DNA from: Prevotella fusca JCM 17724 | Lineage (GTDB): Bacteria > Bacteroidota > Bacteroidia > Bacteroidales > Bacteroidaceae | NCBI RefSeq assembly: GCF_001262015.1 | Contig: NZ_CP012075.1 | Span: forward strand, 248,001 to 312,000 | Length of the DNA stretch: 64,000 nucleotides | Direction of reading: 5' to 3' | Shown: one piece after another, positions 60,524-64,000 of the stretch | Layout of the letters: each line of letters opens with the position of its first letter | Numbering within the stretch: the stretch's first letter is position 1 | The notes under the pieces: model-generated | The model's database searches: none | Told to the model about the DNA's origin: nothing | Seen by the model: only the letters and a program-made list of their open reading frames with translations | Program-made: the position numbers and the translations under genes

Positions 60524-61573
60524 ATGTCCAAAAAGATTATCCTATTGAGTCTAATGCTATTGTTGCCTGTAATGATATGGGCACAGGATTGTGTTGAATT
60601 TGATTTCTCAAGTTCTTCTCCAAATGATGTTGTGCCGGCAACTATGGTGAAGGATGGAATTTACTTGAAGTTTAGTGTTTCTAAGGAAGGTGGTGCTCTA
60701 CCTGTATATAAAGTTAATAATAAAGCTAAATGTTTGAAGATAGACGCTGATGGAGTGTTGACGATAGAAGGTGATAATCGTAAAATAACATCTATTCAAT
60801 TTGTTGCCTCTAATAGAAGGGATGAGTTGAAGTTTTATTCGGACGAAGTGGGGAAGATTACGAAAAGAACTATTCGAGAGACTTTTGTAAGTACATGGAA
60901 GGGTGAGGCTTACATCCTATCATTTACTCCTCGAGCTTCAGGTGGATTTCATGTAAAATCAATAAAAGTATTTTATGAGAAAATACGTCCTAATGATGTT
61001 CTTGTAACAGTTTCTTCTGCTGGGAGAGCTACGCTTTATTATAGCGACAGGTCTTTTAAAGTTCCTGAAGGTGTTGTTGCATGTACCTACAAGATTGTTG
61101 GGAATCTTCTTTCCCGAAGTAAGGTATATAATACAGGTGCTGTCCTGCCGAAAGGAACTGCTGCAGTTCTGGAAGCAGAAGGAGGTAAGTATCTTTTTGA
61201 GGAAACGATGGAGAAGGGTGTGCCTGATTTGGATAATTCTTTGCGTGGTTCGGATGATATAAGCGTGACTACCGGAGGGGAGGTGTACTATATGTTTGCA
61301 AAGGGCAGCAATGGTGTCGGCTTTTACTGGAAGGAACCAGATGGCAAGCCATTTACAACGGAGGCGCACAAAGCATATCTTGTTTATTCTCCATCTACTG
61401 TCTCACAGGCAAAGAGCTTTCTCGGATTTGACGTCTCTTTAGGGGTTTATGCTGCTGAAAAGAATAATGCGTCTGACCAGAACAGGCCTGTTTATAACCT
61501 TGCAGGGCAACAGGTTGGCAGAGACTATAAAGGAATAATAATAGTGAATGGTAAGAAGTATCTGAACAGATAG
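60524..61573 (+). CDS. Secreted protein of unknown function
   Basis: The 349-residue product has a signal peptide (IILLSLMLLLPVMIWAQ). Residues about 20-150 form a beta-rich domain resembling those of Bacteroidetes secreted proteins with FDFSSSSPNDVVP and LTIEGDNRKITSIQFVASN. The C-terminal 30 residues, with VYNLAGQQVGRDYKGI and IVNGKKYLNR, are a tail often seen on large Prevotella/Bacteroides exported proteins, perhaps a sorting or anchoring module. No enzymatic motif is visible. It is first in a plus-strand trio with the two genes downstream. Confidence 0.7.
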   Translation: MSKKIILLSLMLLLPVMIWAQDCVEFDFSSSSPNDVVPATMVKDGIYLKFSVSKEGGALPVYKVNNKAKCLKIDADGVLTIEGDNRKITSIQFVASNRRDELKFYSDEVGKITKRTIRETFVSTWKGEAYILSFTPRASGGFHVKSIKVFYEKIRPNDVLVTVSSAGRATLYYSDRSFKVPEGVVACTYKIVGNLLSRSKVYNTGAVLPKGTAAVLEAEGGKYLFEETMEKGVPDLDNSLRGSDDISVTTGGEVYYMFAKGSNGVGFYWKEPDGKPFTTEAHKAYLVYSPSTVSQAKSFLGFDVSLGVYAAEKNNASDQNRPVYNLAGQQVGRDYKGIIIVNGKKYLNR

Positions 61574-61629
61574 AGTTCTTGCAGTTTTACATTATGCCAT
61601 GATAATTAGTTGATTTTAAATAGTAGAAC

Positions 61630-61866
61630 ATGAAAACATACATTAAACCTTTAATGAGGGAACATCACGTTTTCTCCTCTTCCTGTTTGTTGAGTGGTTC
61701 GCCAGGAAAGACCGGAAGTGCTAATCGTACGTTAACGGATGAGCAAGGTCTGGTTCATAATCAGTTTGAGCAAGGTCTTCAGCAGCTTATCAAAGAAAAC
61801 CTTTTCTCTGATTTCATGCCATGCAATGATGAGCGTCCAACATTCAAGTCGCTTTGGGACGAATAA
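61630..61866 (+). CDS. Small protein of unknown function
   Basis: The 78-residue product starts MKTYIKPLMREHHVFSSSCLLSGSPGKTGS and is polar and acidic towards the end. It has no convincing signal peptide or membrane helix. It lies 56 bases after the secreted protein gene and 37 before a lipoprotein gene. The KTYIKPLMR...CLLSGS start resembles small Prevotella proteins I have seen annotated only as hypothetical; no function is assigned. Confidence 0.6.
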   Translation: MKTYIKPLMREHHVFSSSCLLSGSPGKTGSANRTLTDEQGLVHNQFEQGLQQLIKENLFSDFMPCNDERPTFKSLWDE

Positions 61867-61903
61867 TTTAACCTGACTATTACTAATTTAAACATTCGAT
61901 GAT

Positions 61904-62905
61904 ATGAAAAAACAAGTAACCTGGATTTGGATTTTGCTGTGTATTCTTTTGTTTGCAGCTTGTGAGAAGCCAGTTTTGGAAAACTATGATGGTGGGAAAA
62001 AGACGGGTAAAGGCAAAGATAAGTTGACCCGTGTAGTTCGCATCCGCCCGACAGAGCTGCGTGTAGAAACCATTGACGAGCCTTTGGAGACGAAAGGGCA
62101 GCTGCTGAGCAGAGGTATGACAGACAACGAAAAAGGTAAGAAAAGGCTTTATGCAGTCAATGTCTATGAGAAGAAACCCAATGATGAAGGCTATTCCATG
62201 TATGCTTATGGCTTGTTTACCAATCCTTCGAAGATAGCTGTAAAGATGAATGTGGAGAATCTTTATAAGGTGGAATGTCTGATAGTTGAGGAAGGAGCGG
62301 ATAAGCTCTATTCCAGTGATGAAGGCTATTCTGCACCGTTAACACATGGCGCAAAGAAGGCTACAAAAGCCAAAAATAGCTTTGTTTTCTCAAAAGAGGA
62401 GAATTTTAATGAGATAAAGAAGGGTGAAACAAAGATTGCAGATGCAAGAACTATTCTTTATCCCCGCCTTGTCAAGCTCTATGGTAACTTTGAAGGGTTC
62501 AGTCCGAAAGCAACAAAAGACCTGACGGTAGACATGAAACGCACCGTTTTCGGTCTGCGTTTTAAGGTGACACCGCCAGATGAAGGAAAGTTGGTAATTG
62601 ATTATGTCGGCTGGCGGATAGCTTTGGATAGTACCAGTCCTGCATATGATGACATGGCTACTTATTCTTTTTACAATATAGAGAAGGCATGCCAGGACGG
62701 TTACCAGTCTACTGTTGAAGTCAAAATAGTATGGACAAAGGCTGATGGGACTGTTGAACAGGAGAGTAAGCAGCTGACACTGAAGCGCAATGTAATGACA
62801 GTTGTTGATATCAAGGTTGAAGGACCTAAGGCTCGGAATATCATGTTTAAAGAAGAGGCTGCAGAGATGACAACAGAGAATGTAGATTGGCGTCTGACAT
62901 TATAG
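61904..62905 (+). CDS. Lipoprotein of unknown function
   Basis: The 333-residue product has a lipoprotein signal with lipobox FAAC (Cys about residue 20), followed by a basic Gly/Lys-rich linker. The mature part looks beta-rich, with TVDMKRTVFGLRFKV and VEVKIVWTKADGTVEQESKQLTLKRNVMTVVDIKV. The latter resembles the end of fimbrillin-type domains (the L-x-R-N-x-x-T-x-V-D-I-x-V pattern). A fimbrium-associated or surface role is possible. It ends the plus-strand trio. Confidence 0.7.
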   Translation: MKKQVTWIWILLCILLFAACEKPVLENYDGGKKTGKGKDKLTRVVRIRPTELRVETIDEPLETKGQLLSRGMTDNEKGKKRLYAVNVYEKKPNDEGYSMYAYGLFTNPSKIAVKMNVENLYKVECLIVEEGADKLYSSDEGYSAPLTHGAKKATKAKNSFVFSKEENFNEIKKGETKIADARTILYPRLVKLYGNFEGFSPKATKDLTVDMKRTVFGLRFKVTPPDEGKLVIDYVGWRIALDSTSPAYDDMATYSFYNIEKACQDGYQSTVEVKIVWTKADGTVEQESKQLTLKRNVMTVVDIKVEGPKARNIMFKEEAAEMTTENVDWRLTL

Positions 62906-63028
62906 CGTATACCAACTATGTTGCTGTCTGATAAAACTTAAATAGTATTTGCTCCAATGCAGATTCTCGTTTTAGTAGATAATATTGTGTTGTCTTTGGA
63001 GAAGCAATCCCTCTAATCAAATAACTTT

Positions 63029-63259
63029 TGTTTACTTTTGGTAGTACAGTTCTTTTCTTACAATAACTTGTTGCCATTCCAGCAACATATTGCAAGGTAT
63101 TTAGTACTCAACACCATTGGTGCTTACCAATAACACCATCTGTGTTAGGTCACAGCACATTGATTGAAAACGGCAAGAGAGGTTTATTATAGCCAATGAT
63201 GATATATAGTAATACACTAAAGACTAACTTATCCGTGAAATGTTTGGCGGACAGCACTA
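63029..63259 (-). repeat. Repeat family B, copy B4
   Basis: On the minus strand it runs from TTAGTGCTGTCCGCCAAACA through GGTGTTATTGGTAAGCACCA and the palindrome AACACCATTGGTG to ACTACCAAAAGTAAACA. All blocks match copy B2 in order and spacing. Confidence 0.8.
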
Positions 63260-63269
63260 ATATCAATAC

Positions 63270-63308
63270 ACCCCGAAAGCTGTCACAATGATTTCTTTTC
63301 GGGGTGTT
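63270..63308. terminator. Bidirectional terminator hairpin
   Basis: CACCCCGAAAG and CTTTTCGGGGTG pair around a 13-15 base loop between convergent genes. Confidence 0.6.
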
Positions 63309-63511
63309 GACTTTGGTGTGTTCTGTAAATATTCTTTGTGAGGTTAAGCTGTTTAGCCCCAGCTGGTCATTGAAGTAGGGGGTATCAGAGGATTGTTTGT
63401 AACTCATGACCCACCTGTTTATATACCATAATCTTCCTGACGAACGATTTAGAGGTATCAAGTTTCTTGCATAGTAATTGACTGTTAGCAAGAAGGGACA
63501 ACGTCTTGGGC

Positions 63512-64000
63512 TTAAAGCTGTTGAAGATAAGCCGAGACCATCTCTGCACATCGCTCCCCGTCAATACCGGCGCTGACGATTCCACCGGCATAACCAGCGC
63601 CCTCCGCACAAGGGAAAAATCCTTCAAGGCGTACATGCATGAGCCGGTCACGGTCACGAAGAATACGGACAGGAGAACTGGTGCGGGTCTCGGAAGCTAT
63701 CATTACCGCTTCATTCGTAAGGAAACCATGTGCCTGTCTGCCAAAGATCTTAAAGGCCTCTTGGAGACGTTTCGTGACAAAGGAAGGCATCCAGAAATGC
63801 AGTGGGCTGGAAATAAGCCCTGGTGCATAGCTTGACTTGGGAAGATCATACGACAAGCGGTTGTTTACAAAGTCTGCCATACGTTGTGCCGGAGCCGTCT
63901 GTTTGCGGTTCCCCTGCTGCCATGTGTCCCGTTCCAACTGCTCCTGATAGTGCATGATGCGCAGTATGTCATCGCCTTCAACATCCTCTGGGTTCAACTG
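63512..64000 (-). CDS. FAD-dependent dehydrogenase, COG2509-like (C-terminal part)
   Basis: The C-terminal 162 residues of a larger protein are visible; the frame is open to the right edge and the N-terminal FAD-binding motif lies outside the window. TRTSSPVRILRDRDRL and GFFPCAEGAGYAGGIVSAGIDGERCAEM are diagnostic of the COG2509 group of uncharacterised FAD-dependent dehydrogenases; the GEGAGYAGGI-like segment contacts FAD. Substrate is unknown. Confidence 0.8.
   Translation of the reverse strand, partial: QLNPEDVEGDDILRIMHYQEQLERDTWQQGNRKQTAPAQRMADFVNNRLSYDLPKSSYAPGLISSPLHFWMPSFVTKRLQEAFKIFGRQAHGFLTNEAVMIASETRTSSPVRILRDRDRLMHVRLEGFFPCAEGAGYAGGIVSAGIDGERCAEMVSAYLQQL

Larger units (their letters stand above)
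62906..63511. other. Intergenic region with repeat B and terminator
   Basis: The 606-base convergent gap holds a family B copy (63029-63259) and a hairpin (63270-63308). The roughly 200 bases before the dehydrogenase stop show no gene; small frames on both strands lack support. Confidence 0.65.

Overview
The window is chromosomal DNA of a Bacteroidales bacterium, most likely a Prevotella (sensu lato). The evidence is the house promoter form TTTG-N17-22-TAnnTTTG ahead of many genes, lipoproteins and proteins of Prevotella/Bacteroides type, an RprX/RprY two-component pair, an EF-G2-type elongation factor paralog, a decarboxylase/carboxylase cluster of methylmalonyl-CoA type and the local insertion sequences. 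There is no rRNA or tRNA gene to fix the species, so the genus is an inference.

Layout. 1-4.7 kb: tail of a dispersed repeat, a fimbrillin-like lipoprotein, and a LytTR regulator with its histidine kinase. 4.9-6.5 kb: an intact one-gene IS66-family element with an exact 8-bp target duplication. 7-14.6 kb: riboflavin synthase, an unassigned structured ncRNA with its own promoter and terminator, and the glycine cleavage genes gcvT-gcvH-gcvPA-gcvPB-lpdA (minus strand). 14.9-17 kb: an FMN/4Fe-4S membrane protein, repeat copies and a small ncRNA. 17-25.4 kb: a minus-strand block for a dTDP-3-amino-3,6-dideoxyhexose (rmlB, fdtA-like, acyltransferase, fdtB-like, with purT inside) followed by a GH125 mannosidase. 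An IS4-family element sits in the 16-bp gap before the mannosidase. 25.5-31 kb: phosphoesterase, kinase, MATE exporter, lipoprotein and DASS transporter. 31-38 kb: a binding protein and permease of a metallophore/cobalamin importer without ATPase, a serpin lipoprotein, uraA and hemW. 38-47 kb: EF-G2, rprX-rprY, and nadB-nadA-nadC. 47-48.8 kb: a three-layer nest of mobile DNA. 49-54.5 kb: rpsF-rpsR-rplI, an ATPase-CYTH protein and a carboxyltransferase/biotin carrier cluster flanked by two copies of one decayed IS. 55-64 kb: more repeats, a DKNYY protein, beta-carbonic anhydrase, BlaI/BlaR1-like pair, an IS630 pseudogene, a 163-bp miniature element with IS66 ends, three envelope-type genes and the C-terminal part of an FAD-dependent dehydrogenase.

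The most interesting content lies between genes. A ~600-bp MITE-like repeat carries 22-bp tandem bricks; one full copy is proven mobile by a 10-bp target duplication that restores a transposase reading frame when removed. A second ~220-bp repeat family has four copies, one inside the gcv cluster. There are two independent ncRNA candidates and heptanucleotide tracts at gene starts and inside hemW. No complete new defence or biosynthetic system was recognised.
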